Assembly: GCA_963576475.1 (NCBI GenBank)
Contig: OY754970.1
Coordinates: 29,526,591-29,590,590, forward strand
Direction: 5' to 3'
DNA: 64,000 nt
Origin: Molanna angustata
Taxonomy: Eukaryota; Arthropoda; Insecta; Trichoptera; Molannidae
This document shows positions 19,854 through 31,719 of this stretch, piece after piece; within the stretch, counting starts at the first letter, position 1; the number at the start of each line of letters is the position of its first letter. The position numbers and the translations under genes were made by a program. The notes under the pieces were generated by a model. The model did no database searches. It worked only from the letters and a program-made list of their open reading frames with translations, and was not told where the DNA came from.

Positions 19854-22800
19854 ATGGAGTTTCAAAAGGAAAAAGGATTGGATGATGATATTTTGCAAGT
19901 TATTCAAGAAATTTCTTTCATTACAGAGGTTTACATTCATATTTTGAGTAAATTATTATATTTTGAATTAAAAGAGTAATTACACATTTTATGTTGATGA
20001 AATCTGTAATTTTAGAAATACACATTATGCTCCAATCAAAAACGTCAACTAGAGAAAACTTTCATCGACCTTAACAATGAAATTGCTAAAGCAAGGGAGT
20101 CTGAAAAAAATAATATAAATGCTTTGTCTGAGTCAAGAAAGTTAATATCGGAGCAGAAATTAACGATTTCAAAGTTAATGTATATAAAAGATGAAATTAA
20201 ACAACATAAGGATGAAGTTCTACTTAGAGAAAAGCGAATACGTGACTTGGAACTGGTAAGACTTTGGACTGGTTTTACAATAATTTAATTTTTCATACAT
20301 ATTTAAATTTTTAAATTACTATAGATGATTCAATTTAATTAATTTAAGGAAAAGAAAGATTTATTGAATAAACTTAAAGAAGAAATGGAAATCAAAGCAC
20401 AAGAGAGTAATAAAATTCAAGAAAATTTTAAATTAGAAGGTTGGTATTTTCTTAAAAAAAATGAAATATTTTAAAAAATATGATTTATTTATGAACTTTT
20501 TTTTTTATAAAAAAAATTAATATGTCCTTGTTAAACAAGTACATATACATCTTCCTACGTTCCCTAAAATAAGCAAATAAATGCTTGAGCTATAGGTGAA
20601 CGAAATCGGTAGAGGCAGGATTCGAACTCGCGATCACTGGATTACTAGCCCAGCGCGCTGACCGCTCTGCCACCGACCCATCTAAATTTAAATTCAAAAT
20701 ATAATAACTTTAAATATATTTTTTTTATCTTATCATTGCATGAGTAAATGGATTTAAGACCGTTGGGAAAGCAATAATATCTGTTCGAATTGAATATTGA
20801 CAATAGGTAATCTTCCTGATTTATCATATTATAGCTACAGATAGCGGCAAGTAACTTGAGTATTACACGTGGGGTGCGCAGAGCGTAATGGTTGGTATAA
20901 TATGTGCATGACAAAAATTCTCAAATTATTTTCTGGGCATTATACAATTTTTTTTTTTGATATTAATGGAAATCGTAGAATCGCATTCTAAAAACATCTC
21001 TTCATGAATTTTCGTTGTCATAATATGTAAAAACCCAGCAGCGTTTATTTTTGGTTCAAATAAAAACCAAATTATTTGTTACTTGCAGTCTTACTATTGA
21101 CATTCAGACCTGATCCCAATAACTCAAGTTTTGCTAAGAACTTAAATAACTTAACTTAGGCTGGGTTGCTTTAGCAAAAGTATCAGTAATAGTATAGTTA
21201 AAATACTTTGATTTCATAAAATTGTTCAAAATAGAGTCGTGTGACGGTATTAAATTTCAATGAAACAACCAGAAGGATTGAACAATTTTATGAAATCAAA
21301 GTATTTTAACTATAATATTACATAAATCTTTGTTTGAGAAACAGCCTTAATATTGCAATTAAATCATACCTACCTACCACCTAATTCTCCATTAAAAAGA
21401 TAGGGTCTTGGTGAAATTGAGATTAGGTTTGAATGTTACGATGAAGGCCTCCTATTTCCCAACTAAATAGTATAGTTTTTATTGGTTTATTATTTTTTAA
21501 ATGAGTTTGTATTTATTATACTTTTTACAAATTCGCATAGTTGTTTATGACCAATGTTCCCTGTAAGGTATGCGGGTATGTACGCTCACAAATTTTCTTC
21601 TTCTGCACTATCTACTCAAAAATGTTGATGTGGGGAGGGTGTAAAATAAACAACCCTACTAATGGCACTGCTCAGATGTGTTGATGATCCACACACATAA
21701 TAGGAAAATCAGAAGGAATGTTGTTTATGACTACTGCTTTATTTGAACTTGTAGCTGTGTATTTATTCAATGTATATTATATTTAGTGAGCGATTTAAAA
21801 AATGAAATCAACACTTTGAAGTCACAATCAATATGTTCTGCAAGAGCAATGGAAGAGGAAATGCTACAACTTAAGTCAGAAAAAGATGATCAGGTAATCT
21901 ATTCCATTTAGTTATAATAATAACCAGATAAATTAAGCTTAAAAATCAACAAAAGAACGACTGAATAAATGATTTGCATTTTACTCTTGCACGTTGATTC
22001 ATATTAAAAGTCAATATTTATACAGTCCTTCTCAATTGAATATAATTTTTCCTTAAATTTGATGTTTTACATTGAATTTGTAACAACACTAAGGTCTCTT
22101 ATGAAGCACTAGGTTATCCTTCATAGGTTCATATGGTGCGGCATAGGCTTAAAAACGTTCATTAGTAGATAGTTTAAAAATTCTTTATTTTGTCAAGTGC
22201 ACTTTGATTATTAACAGCCTCAGGTAATTATATAGTTATCGATGACCAATTTCAATGGACAGAAGGATTCCCTTTTAAATTTACACAAGCATTTATGCTT
22301 GGATTGTTTTTCTCATCAATATTATTATTTTAGACAGCAATCAAACTAACAAAATTATAATTTAACAAAACAATTTTATTTGAACCAGATTTTATTTATG
22401 CTTTTCTTTTTATTTATTTTTCAGATAAACAGATTAGTATTAGAGTATGAAGAAAAACTTCAACGTGCACGTGCACAATATATACGGATGAAAGATGAGA
22501 TGCATTCATTTGTAGAAAGAACAAATAAGGGTGAAGCAACGTACAAAGAGGTATGCAAATCTATTTTCACTATGAATTTTCTCTTGAGAAACATATATGC
22601 ATGTTTTTAAAAATACAGTTGCTAAATGGAACTTGCATTAGAAAACAATATTTTATGTATGATGAGATATCTCATTACAGCAAAATTATAGGTAATTATA
22701 TGTATTTTAATGAGTAAGTACATAAGTACATTTTTTAAAAATATTTTTTATGAAAACTGAAATTATTATAATTCTTATTTTTGATATTATAAACATGAAA

Positions 22801-23527
22801 TATATCAATGTACTCAGTTATAAACAATATTTACTAGAACCTATCTGAACTGCTATTATTATAATTCTTATTTTGTTAATGTCCAGTTATCATTTTGTCC
22901 ATGATCTATTTTGTTTTACCATTCAACTATAATAATTATTGAGATTCAAACAATATGTGGCAATTGTTTTATAAATTAATGAAATTGATTTTTGTAAAAT
23001 AATGTTTCATAACAATTCATAAAAATTTGAAAACAAACATCTTTGAATCGAATACTAAGATTTCTTATGTATTTTATTACTCATATGGACTTGTTAATTA
23101 ACAATTTCAGAAAATATCCAGTCTTGAACAAAAACTCTTACTTAAAACGAACATAGTTACTCCAAATACAAGTTCTTACCAAAGTGGTGTGCAAAAACAC
23201 CCAACATATTCAACGAACCGAGATTCAAGCCAACCTCAAACATTTGTAAGAGATACATCATCTTCCAAAATTGAATTTACCAAAAGCAGTTACCCCACAA
23301 TGTCAATGAATGAAAATTATCCACAACGGATGCAAAGCGATTCAAGTTTCAATCAGAAACAAGTTCCATTTAAAATAGTAGCAAAATCTAAAAACCCTCA
23401 ACAGAGAGCGATCAAGCCTTTTCCAGTAAAAACTACATATAACGAAGCTCTTTCAGAAACATCTGTAAAACCACAAAAGAGAAAGCTTTTTAGCAAATTT
23501 TCCGAGGAGTTCCATGAAATAGATTAG
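19854..23527 (+). CDS. Coiled-coil protein of unknown function, 6 exons, 351 aa
   Basis: Exons: 19854-19928, 20016-20255, 20349-20439, 21787-21893, 22425-22550 and 23111-23527. All introns are GT..AG with compatible phases. The ATG at 19854 is the first in the exon. Residues about 25-210 are Lys/Glu/Gln-rich with heptad-like Leu/Ile spacing (KRQLEKTFIDLNNEIAKA, LVLEYEEKLQRARAQYIRMK), a long coiled coil. The last about 130 residues are Ser/Gln/Pro-rich and probably disordered, ending with a basic FKIVAKSKNP and KRKLFSKFSEEF segment. No signal peptide or membrane segment is seen. I do not recognise the family. A scaffold or cytoskeletal/chromosomal role is only an inference from the architecture. 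It is divergent from MINPP1 and probably shares its promoter. Introns carry a SINE and a palindrome. Confidence 0.85.
20509..20686 (-). mobile_element. SINE family 1 copy
   Basis: The body (ATATGTCCTTGTTAAACAAG... to CTATAGGTGAACGAAATCGG) and tRNA-like head are complete, next to a T-rich (reversed A-tail) stretch at 20490-20508. It lies in intron 3 of the coiled-coil gene. Confidence 0.85.
21193..21314. repeat. Inverted repeat, 37-bp arms
   Basis: TATAGTTAAAATACTTTGAT... at 21193-21229 is the reverse complement of 21278-21314, with a 48-bp spacer. It lies inside intron 3 of the coiled-coil gene. Confidence 0.85.
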
Positions 23528-23672
23528 GTACCCAACAAACAAATTAGATTCATTAGAAAATAGTAATTTAGAATGGCAATATGTATTTCGAATCACTTGT
23601 AATGAACATTCATGTCTCCTGCTAAAAATATGTATGTCCATGATAATTTTCTTAATATTTTCACTTGAATTT

Positions 23673-23678
23673 AATAAA
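23673..23678 (+). terminator. Poly(A) signal AATAAA of the coiled-coil gene
   Basis: AATAAA about 145 bp after the stop codon, followed by a T/G-rich stretch (TTTTTATTTGCCTTGTTCC). Plausible 3' processing site. Confidence 0.5.
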
Positions 23679-24003
23679 TTTTTATTTGCCTTGTTCCAAT
23701 TTTAAATTATGAAAAATATTTATTTTGTCATCAACACTTCATATAGGGAAACTCTTAATACAGTTGATTCAGTCTATATGATAAAATATCTCACCTAGCT
23801 ATAATAAATTGTTGAGTGTTGAATTTGAGTAAATTATTTAGAATAAATTAATTTATACAACTTCAAACTTTTGATCATCATTTTATCTTTACTTACCATT
23901 AAATCAGAATCTAAAAATCATTTAATAAAAATAATTATGTGTAAGATACATGCATAAATTCATATTACTTGTAATACAAGGTATTGAAATGGATGTGCTG
24001 TGA

Positions 24004-24150
24004 GATACTCATAGTTGAGCAAAGAGGTTCACCACCCTGAATATTGCCCTTGTAGGTGAGACAAGACTGGTGTGTAAGGGTACAAGCATGTTTCCTTGAT
24101 AAGTTAATGCACACCTGTCACTAATTACTCCACGTTGTGGGATATTTATT
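24004..24150. repeat. Unclassified interspersed repeat, 2 of 3
   Basis: Diverged copy of the 18908-19066 repeat (AGAGGTTCACCACCCTGAAT, GAGACAAGACTGGTGTG, GCACACCTGTC). Confidence 0.55.
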
Positions 24151-24559
24151 TATTTTTACTTCATGTACTTTATTATGTGTACAATGGAGGGTTTATTGCC
24201 ATAAAACAAAAGTTCAGTAAAAAAGTCATAGTTCTTTTGTTTATTTCACGTTAATGTGGGTTTTATTTGATTCTGGGAAATCTCAAACAATCAGGGCTCA
24301 AATGTTTAATTATCACATAGGTAATCTTATAAATAAACTAAGAGGAAAAATGTTTTATTTTCATGTAAGTATAATAATATTAATTTATTGAAATACCTGC
24401 ATCACTAAATAATCAGTTAATTAAGATAGAAGAAGAAGATTGAGAATAAGCAAAAGAATATAGTTTTAAGTTTCATTATTTTTGTTGTAATAAAACTTTC
24501 ATTTTTATAGAATCATCAGTAAATAAGAATATTTATTAGATGAAGATCTATTTGCATTA

Positions 24560-25520
24560 TTTATATTCTTCTTCTTCTTCAATGGCGCTACAGCTCATAT
24601 CGAGCCTTGGCCTCCGTCATCTTCGCCTCCAGCTTCTTCTCTCTTCTGCAGCAACTCTCCAACTGCCCGGCACTTGCAGTAGTTTGGAAGCATCCCCTCC
24701 AACTTCGTCCTCCCATCGCAGCCGCGGTCTTCCAACCTTTCTTCTTCCACCTGGATGTCCACACAGAACTTTCTTTGGTATTCGCTGTGGTGCCATTCTC
24801 TGTACATGTCCGGCCCATCTCGATCTGAGATGCACAGAGAGCCTGGGAGTCTTGTAGATAGCATACAGCTCATTATTGTATCTAATCCTCCAGGCGTCAC
24901 CATCAGCAGGGCCGGATAAATGTGTTTTTGCACCCGTAGCAATATATTTAAATCCCCCCCCCATCCCTCCGCCATTTTTTTTCATTATTTAGATAATTTA
25001 ACACTAAAGCAAATAAATTATTACAATGATAATTTTTGTGTGAGGGTGTATAGGTATATGGTTTATGTTTACCACAATGTTTACGAATAACAAATAAAAC
25101 GAATAAGTAGGCGAGCAAGATATTAGCACTATAGCACTAAGAGGGATTTTTTTACATACACACCATCATGCCGAGCCTCTATCTGGGTATGCAAAGAGAA
25201 CTGCCCTGACTTCTTGTTCCTGATTGTTCTATGATTTATCCGGCCCTAACCATCAGGAGGCACAGGTCCTAGGATTTTACGAAGCACTCGTCTCTCAAAC
25301 GTGTCCAGCATTTCAGCAGATTTGCTGTAAGTGTCCATGCTTCACATCCATATGTCACAAGTGTTTTAATAATTGTTTTATACAGTGTGATTTTTGTTTT
25401 CCTATGGACACTTCTTGATTTGAACTCCGGTAGAAGAGAGAAGAATGCTCCGTTACCTGTTGTTATTCTGTTTTTTATTTCTGTTGTGTTCTCATTATCT
25501 TTGTTGATTATCAAAATCAT
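24560..25520 (-). mobile_element. LINE 3' fragment split by a MITE
   Basis: Minus-strand peptides: 25520-25257 gives KITLYKTIIKTLVTYGCEAW, and 24906-24560 gives RSRWAGHVQRMAPQRIPKK, then GRPRLRWEDEV. This is the C-terminal part of a non-LTR reverse transcriptase polyprotein, ending in a (GAA)n tail near 24560-24580. The two halves are separated by the insertion at 24907-25248. A remnant of another LINE tail may sit inside at 25157-25215. Confidence 0.8.
24907..25248. mobile_element. 342-bp hAT-like MITE inside a LINE fragment
   Basis: Ends CAGGGCCGGATAAAT and ATTTATCCGGCCCTA are 14 of 15 complementary. They are flanked by exact 8-bp duplications, ACCATCAG, at 24899-24906 and 25249-25256. The short internal sequence has no transposase. 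Confidence 0.85.
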
Positions 25521-26011
25521 AATTGTCTTTCAAATGTATTGTATTTCCTTGGCAACGGTTTGCGCTTCTGGTCTGTTTCATTGCTTTTGTTTTATTTATA
25601 TTAATAGACATAATTTACACCTATTTAAAATGAATAGAATACCCACTGTTTTTTCTGGCTGGTTGAAAGAAATTGCTAATTTAAAGAAAATTTTAAAAAT
25701 ATGTACCTACCTACTTTTATTCAGGGAAAGGAAATTTATAAATAATAATGAGTAGGTTACTTATATTATTTTTATATTTTATTTTACATACAGACAATAT
25801 TAATATTAGGGAGGTACATGTGAGAATTAACATTTGTTTAACACTTAATATTCTACTTGTAAAACTTAAGTATTTTCAAAACATTTTGATAATTTGGTGT
25901 AATTCTTTGATTAAAAAAATACATAATTTAGCTTCACACTACATAAATGACACAGATAGGTATAAATCAGTGTCTAAAAGAATGATAAACTTGACTGTGA
26001 CTATAACTTCT

Positions 26012-26105
26012 AAAGATAATATAGAACTCCATGTGATAATTATATCCATGATATGGGTTATCACAAAGGTTTTGATTTCGCCGGTTGGACCAGACTTGCC
26101 CCCCT
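26012..26105. repeat. Half copy of the 28743-28933 palindromic repeat
   Basis: Contains the same GTTTTGATTTCGCCGG, ACCAGACTTGCCCCCCTGG and GAACTCCAT...ATAATTATATCCAT words as the right arm of the palindrome at 28743-28933. Confidence 0.75.
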
Positions 26106-26119
26106 GGATAATATATTTT

Positions 26120-26398
26120 TATAACAATTTTTCAACATCTCAATAGAGACGAAGTTGAAATATTATAGAAGAACCAGGAACTCAAGGCACCTACAGGGCT
26201 TACGACCTGTCATCGGGTGGTTTACGTGAACACTTTATGCGCTTGCTCAACGTTCACCAATTATGCCTTCTGATTGAGTTTCCTTGTCAATGGAATTTTG
26301 AACGTTCTATATATTTTAATAATGAGTAACATTTTACTATAGGAATCTATGAAGTAATGTAGATAGCTTTTTGTAACGTCATCTATTGAGAAGTTGAT
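26120..26398. mobile_element. MITE-like repeat, copy 1
   Basis: The ends CTCAATAGA and TCTATTGAG are inverted. The interior (CCAGGAACTCAAGGC, CCTACAGGGCTTACGACCTG, AATTATGCCTTCT) is closely shared with 46797-47062. A left-end scrap lies at 54228-54262. Confidence 0.7.
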
Positions 26399-27113
26399 TT
26401 ATTTGTAAAGAATGAAAGCAAAATATCTTATACATGAGGTGACAGTGTTCTCACACAGATGTCACCCTTGATAATATCATTTTTAAAAACAGTGAAACTT
26501 AAACTGTTTATTATGTTATAGTTATAAAAATATTATTTGAAACCTGTAACACAGAACAGATATCATAAAAATACATATTATATATGAATAGGTCTAAGAT
26601 TACTTTACATAAATACATAGTTCTTATTACATAATCAAGTACTTTAATGAATGGGACATTTTTAAAATTGAATGTTATAAAATATACAATATCAGAACTG
26701 ACCTGAATATAAAATATTGTTTTAAATAAATATTGGGTAAATCAGGTAAAAGAAATAAATATTGTATCTTATACAGGTCATGTTTGTATCCTTTAATGAG
26801 AATGAATATAAACTCTCATTGGTTTCACAATAATATACATTTTATTTGCTTTCAAATTTCTTTTTCCTTTTTATTATTATAAGGAGTTAGTAGGGATGTT
26901 CAAAATGCAAATTAATTTATTTTTTGATTTATATTGATACTGTACTCTTGAAATGAACCTATCAGTGCTATGAAAATCCATAATATTCAAATGATATTTA
27001 TTTACATGATCAAAATTATTGAGGGGATTTGACGAATTGTGGTTGTTTTATAATATTTACAATTCCAATTTTGGATACTGCGAATAATATGGTTGAAAAT
27101 TGATTTTGTTAAA

Positions 27114-30100
27114 TTAATTTTCATGGCTAATAAGTTGATCTAAGGAATGCCAACTGCAAGAATAGTCTATTTTTAAGTGTCCATATTGACTGAGGCCAAA
27201 GTTGTCTGGAGGTGGTTTCAAGGCAGGGGAATGACCATTTGCATGGAGGTTTAGTTCCTGTCTGCTGACGTATCCAGCTTCTTCCAGAAGCTGGCAGTCG
27301 GGACAGTTCATACTACGAATCCTCCTGAAAAAAAATACACCATTAAACAGTATTGTTGTGATGCTCTGGCTTAGTATAGTGGTAAAAATATTTTATCTGC
27401 GGGTCGCACAAATATAATAATACATTTATCAAATAATTTTCATAGTCTAATTTTAGTTATTTTTTAATGAATCATGAAAATATATTTCAATGAGAATTTC
27501 TAGTCTGCTCTGGAATAATAAATTCTTCATTGAATCCAGTACAAGTGGCGAGTTTATTGCTAAATGACAATTTCTTCTAACTAACCAGCGTAATATCCAG
27601 TCATATACCCACAATAAATTTGCATTTGCTGATTTAACACAAATTTTAGGTCTCTTAAAATCAACTATAAGTACCTACATGCAATAAATAATCACATATA
27701 AAAATCAAATTGAGTGGAGTGCCTTCAAATTATTCGGTTATTATTAGAGGCCTGCAAATATTCACCTATGCAAATTGATATATGTATTTAAAAAATAATT
27801 TTAGTATGAGATCTTTGAAAAGGTGGTGCTTTCCACTATTCTTAGGCTGGCACCCCTAGAAGATTTTCTCCTCACATTAGGTTTATCTAATCGTAAAAAA
27901 TATAGAAAGTGCAGTTTTTAAAAAATAAAATACTAAAAAAAAAGTTTCCAAAATTAAGTAATAAATATTAAAGCATTACAAATACCATCATAAAAAACAC
28001 AATTAAAGAAGATATGATTAGTATCTAATTAGTAATCCAAAAATAAAATAATATGACAACTTTCTTAAAAAATATATATTTTCAATTTATTAAATTTTGA
28101 TATTATTATTGACGCATAGGTAAATTAACTGACGATAATTATCAAACGATAATAATTAACGATAATTTTAACTATACGATTATTGTCAATTTAGTTCGGA
28201 AAAATTTATTTCAGTTTAAAATAATTAACAAAAAATTAACGATAAAATAATCCTACAAAATAATTAACGATATAATTTTAATTATACGATTATTGTCAAT
28301 TTATTAGTTCGGAAAAATTAATTTCAGTTGATTTTTTAGAGAGAAATTCACAATAAAACGGCGAGACGTAGGTATTTTTAAGAACACCTGTATAAACACA
28401 AAATAAAACAAATACTCCTCATTTCGTATATTTATTACGCACTAACCTAATACACAAACGTTTTCAACAATAAAAATAAATATGTTTTCAAAAGATTTGA
28501 AAATATTTTTCTTCTTTTATGCTTATGAGGACTGCCAATGGTCCCAACACTTGAAAAGGAAAGTATGATCATGACTAATCTCGAAGATTTAAGTCTCTCA
28601 AAACTTAAAATTAAGAATGACTATGGCCGCTTTTTTTATTTAAGAATGGAAACGGTAGATATGACGATTGTTTTTTATTTCAAATCTACATTTAATTAAA
28701 ATATTTTCAAGTTCTTATTCTATAATTATTCACAGGAGACAACAGGGGGGCAAGTCTGGTTCGACCGGCGAAATCAAAACCCCAGTGATTACCTATATCA
28801 TGGATATAATTATTATCCTATGGAGTTTTACAATATCTTAAGATGTCATCGAACTCCATACGATAATTATATCCATAATATGGGTAATCACTAGGGTTTT
28901 GATTTCGACGGTCGAACCAGACTTGCCCCCCTGGTTTCCCAAAATTGTCTCCCAATAAATCAATTTCGGCAATCGATCACCAGGTAGACCAACCAAGAGA
29001 TGGAAAGATAGCCTATAGTACCTATATACGGCTTGCTGGAGGACTGAGGAGCACACTTCTTAAGAAAAACAGGTTTATCAACCAAGAAGGTTTTGGAAAG
29101 ACGCTGAAAATCTTAGTTATTAATACACGAGGAAGAAAAAGAACAGCTAAATGGATTCGAGATGAGGACCTACCGACAAATAGGTACTTGATAAGATATA
29201 ATATGTTGGAGGAACCATTTTACAAATGATGAGGTACCTACTCAGGAAAATTGATAAAAACTAGCCACATGGTGAAAGACCATATCGAAAAGGCGTATTG
29301 GATAGGCTATGTGTTACATTCCTACACATAATCTTGGAGGGAATGCTTGAAGGGAACAACTGGCAGAGATATAATCCCCGTAGGGAGTATCAAGAACAGG
29401 TGTGAGAGGACATGAAGTGTAACTCCTACACAGAGTTTAAGAGAGTCTTTGAAGACCGAGCGGAGCGGAAGAAGAGATGCATCGCTTTGCTGCCAACCAT
29501 TCTCAGAAGTTGAAACCATAGAAGAGGAAATAGAGAAACTTACGGTAGTAAGAGTATAGAGACTCCCTCTGTTCCATCTTTTTCGGAAACGCATAGTACT
29601 GAAGTAGGCATATTTACGATTTTTTATACTGATAAAGGGTAGACGTTAAAGACAAAGTATGGATCGAAGACATTAGAAGGACTTGTGAGACCGAAGATAT
29701 TATACATTGGAGCAAAACCAGAAGAAGATTTTGAAGTGACCATCACATAAATAGAATGGAACAGTCTCGAACCTTATACATTATTACGGCTAACGATATA
29801 AGTATCATCAGGACGTCGCGCGTCGCCTTCCTGGAAGACCACTAAAAAGATGGATGTACACAGCATCGCAAAAATAACTTACTGACGACATCCACGTTTT
29901 ACATAGAGAAAAAAAAGAATACTAATAAAAAACTAAAGATAGTTTATCTAAAAGTGATGACGCTACTGATCGTATTATTAACATGTAAAATACCTAGGTA
30001 CCTACATGTATCAAAAGAAACTGTTTGAAAGAAATAAAAGTAACGGAAACATAATGGAATTCACTGAAAGACATTGTTCGTGCTATGGGAAATGAAAATA

Positions 30101-31719
30101 TTCATATAATTACCTGCGACAGTTTAACATTCTCCTTAGAAATTCATTCATTGTTTTCACTTACCTATTAAAAATTGCACATAATTAGATTTTATTACAA
30201 AAATATTCAAACGGTAACTCATGAGATGTTTGCTAGCGCTCACTTGATACTGAATTATATTAGACTCGATATTATTATGATTGGTGTGTGTGTTTAACAA
30301 TTACTTACCTAAGTTTTAATTTAGAAGAAGATAGGAAATCTTATTGTGGTAGGCATTCATCAGGTATATTTCAAAAAAAAGAAAACTTGAAATGCTAGAT
30401 AACCTCGAGATTGCAATCTTGTCGTCAAAATAAACTTTATGTTTCTTTGTGTGCAAGTATAGAACAATAATATGCATCCGTTCGAACCCTCAAACGACGA
30501 ATAAGCAGTCAATATTGTTGTTGAATATAATTAATAATATGTGTATTAGGGTATTTTTATATTTTTCTAACTAAAATCCGTTTTATATTTGGCGCTATAT
30601 AATGATTAGGTCTATGAAAACAATTAACTTTCGCTATTAGTTCTGTGGCGAATTTTATCATTTCCCGTGACCAAAATAGGTGAGGCATTTTTTCTCAAAA
30701 ATTGGCAAAAAATATGTAGTTCTGTTTTCGATCAGAATATGTTCTTTAGGAAGAGAAGTTAAAAAAATTAACTATTCCCTCCTACCGGTTATTTTTAGTT
30801 TCAAAGGAAACCGCGGAGGAATAAAATGATCCTTGATAAATTTGCTATTAACCTTTCATACTTACAAAATATGTTGGTGAGAGTGAATTTTCAAAATTGT
30901 GCAGCCACGTTAAATAAAAGGGTTTATAAACAAAATATATCACTTTTATAGAGGATATTCCATTCCATAATTAAGTCAAATATTTTAGTCATTAATTGAG
31001 AAACTTTCAAGAAAACTATACATTCAACGATAAAATTTGATAAATTATAAAAAATGTTTATATTCAGAGGCTGATTGCGCAATAACTATAAGTGATATCC
31101 CTTTTCAAAACTTACTGTTTTGCCTAAGTGAAATTGGCTTTCTGTACACAAAGATAAGCTGAAAATATTTTAAACAGATTATTAGGTATTTTATTTTTAG
31201 CCCCCCATCTAATTGATAGCAAAACAAAAATTACCTGAATTTTCCCACAGGTGGTCTTGGCTGTGATGATTTTCGTTGCTTCTTGTGAGTTGATATTTTT
31301 CTGTTGGATTCATAAACACACATCAGAGAAGATTCTGGACTGCAGGGCTCCTGGTGGTTTTCCGGGGCGCTATACACATAATGCTCATTGCCGCTGGACA
31401 AGGAACTACCAGTCGTATCTGAAAATAAACGATAAAGACTATTTAGGTAATATATTGTAGGTACATACTATGCTGACGATATTAACAAAATATATGTCAA
31501 AGATTTCTGACCGCTTTTCGTTTTAAAAAAGTGTAAATTCTTGTAATTCAAAAAATCGATATTCATATTTTTTATCAATTCAGAGACCCAGATTCTCCAG
31601 AATGTTTTGTCCTAGGCCAACTCCGTTACCCGTGCTCTCATGTCGATCCGGCTTGACGCAGTTCTGTTGTGTACAGATCTCTGGATGACCCGCCCGTTGC
31701 CATTTGAGTATATAACTAC
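27114..31719 (-). CDS. Last three exons of an unrecognised gene
   Basis: Minus-strand exons 31719-31630, 31418-31235 and 27324-27114 (TAA stop at 27116-27114) have AG/GT borders (TTTTGTAG, TTTTCAG, TTTTTTTTCAG acceptors). Their phases match across both junctions, giving about 160 codons. They are clearly GC-richer than their surroundings. The peptide is hydrophilic, with a Ser/Lys/Arg/Pro-rich middle (KISTHKKQRKSSQPRPP) and a C terminus containing CPDCQLLEEAG and NFGLSQYGHLKIDY. There is no membrane segment or catalytic motif in this part. It could be the cytoplasmic or terminal tail of a larger protein. Upstream exons should lie to the right of 31720 but none was found with confidence. The 3.9-kb last intron is full of repeats. 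Confidence 0.6.
28147..28332. repeat. Two-copy tandem repeat of about 110 bp
   Basis: TAATTAACGATA...TATACGATTATTGTCAATTT...AGTTCGGAAAAAT...TTTCAGTT occurs at about 28147-28217 and again at 28260-28332. It lies in the last intron of the gene at 27114-31719. Confidence 0.7.
28743..28933. mobile_element. Palindromic MITE of about 190 bp
   Basis: Left CAGGGGGGCAAGTCTGGTTC and right GAACCAGACTTGCCCCCCTG are exact complements. The arms continue inward for about 80 bp with few mismatches (ATGGATATAATTAT / ATAATTATATCCAT), around a hinge near 28840. A related half copy is at 26012-26105. Confidence 0.8.
28960..29890 (+). mobile_element. Decayed RTE-like LINE tails
   Basis: Plus-strand fragments: near 28975 GRPTKRWKDSL; near 29640-29740 VWIEDIRRTCETEDIIHWSK then TRRRFWSDH. 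Both correspond to the C-terminal end of the element at 2767-4437 (EIRRICDAEDVVRWGRNRRR, GRPPKRWKDSW). Stops and frameshifts are numerous. 29230-29640 between them is unassigned. Confidence 0.65.
29900..31230. other. No recognisable feature (intron)
   Basis: AT-rich sequence inside the last intron of the gene at 27114-31719. I see no exon, repeat family member or RNA gene here. Confidence 0.5.

Noticed and set aside
25387..26146. Hydrophobic ORFs suggesting a membrane protein
   Set aside because: They overlap a minus-strand LINE fragment and AT-rich DNA; the composition follows T-richness and there are no splice sites or conserved motifs.
31251..31460. Plus-strand ORF with Cys and Trp residues
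   Set aside because: It is antisense to an exon with matching splice phases on the minus strand.
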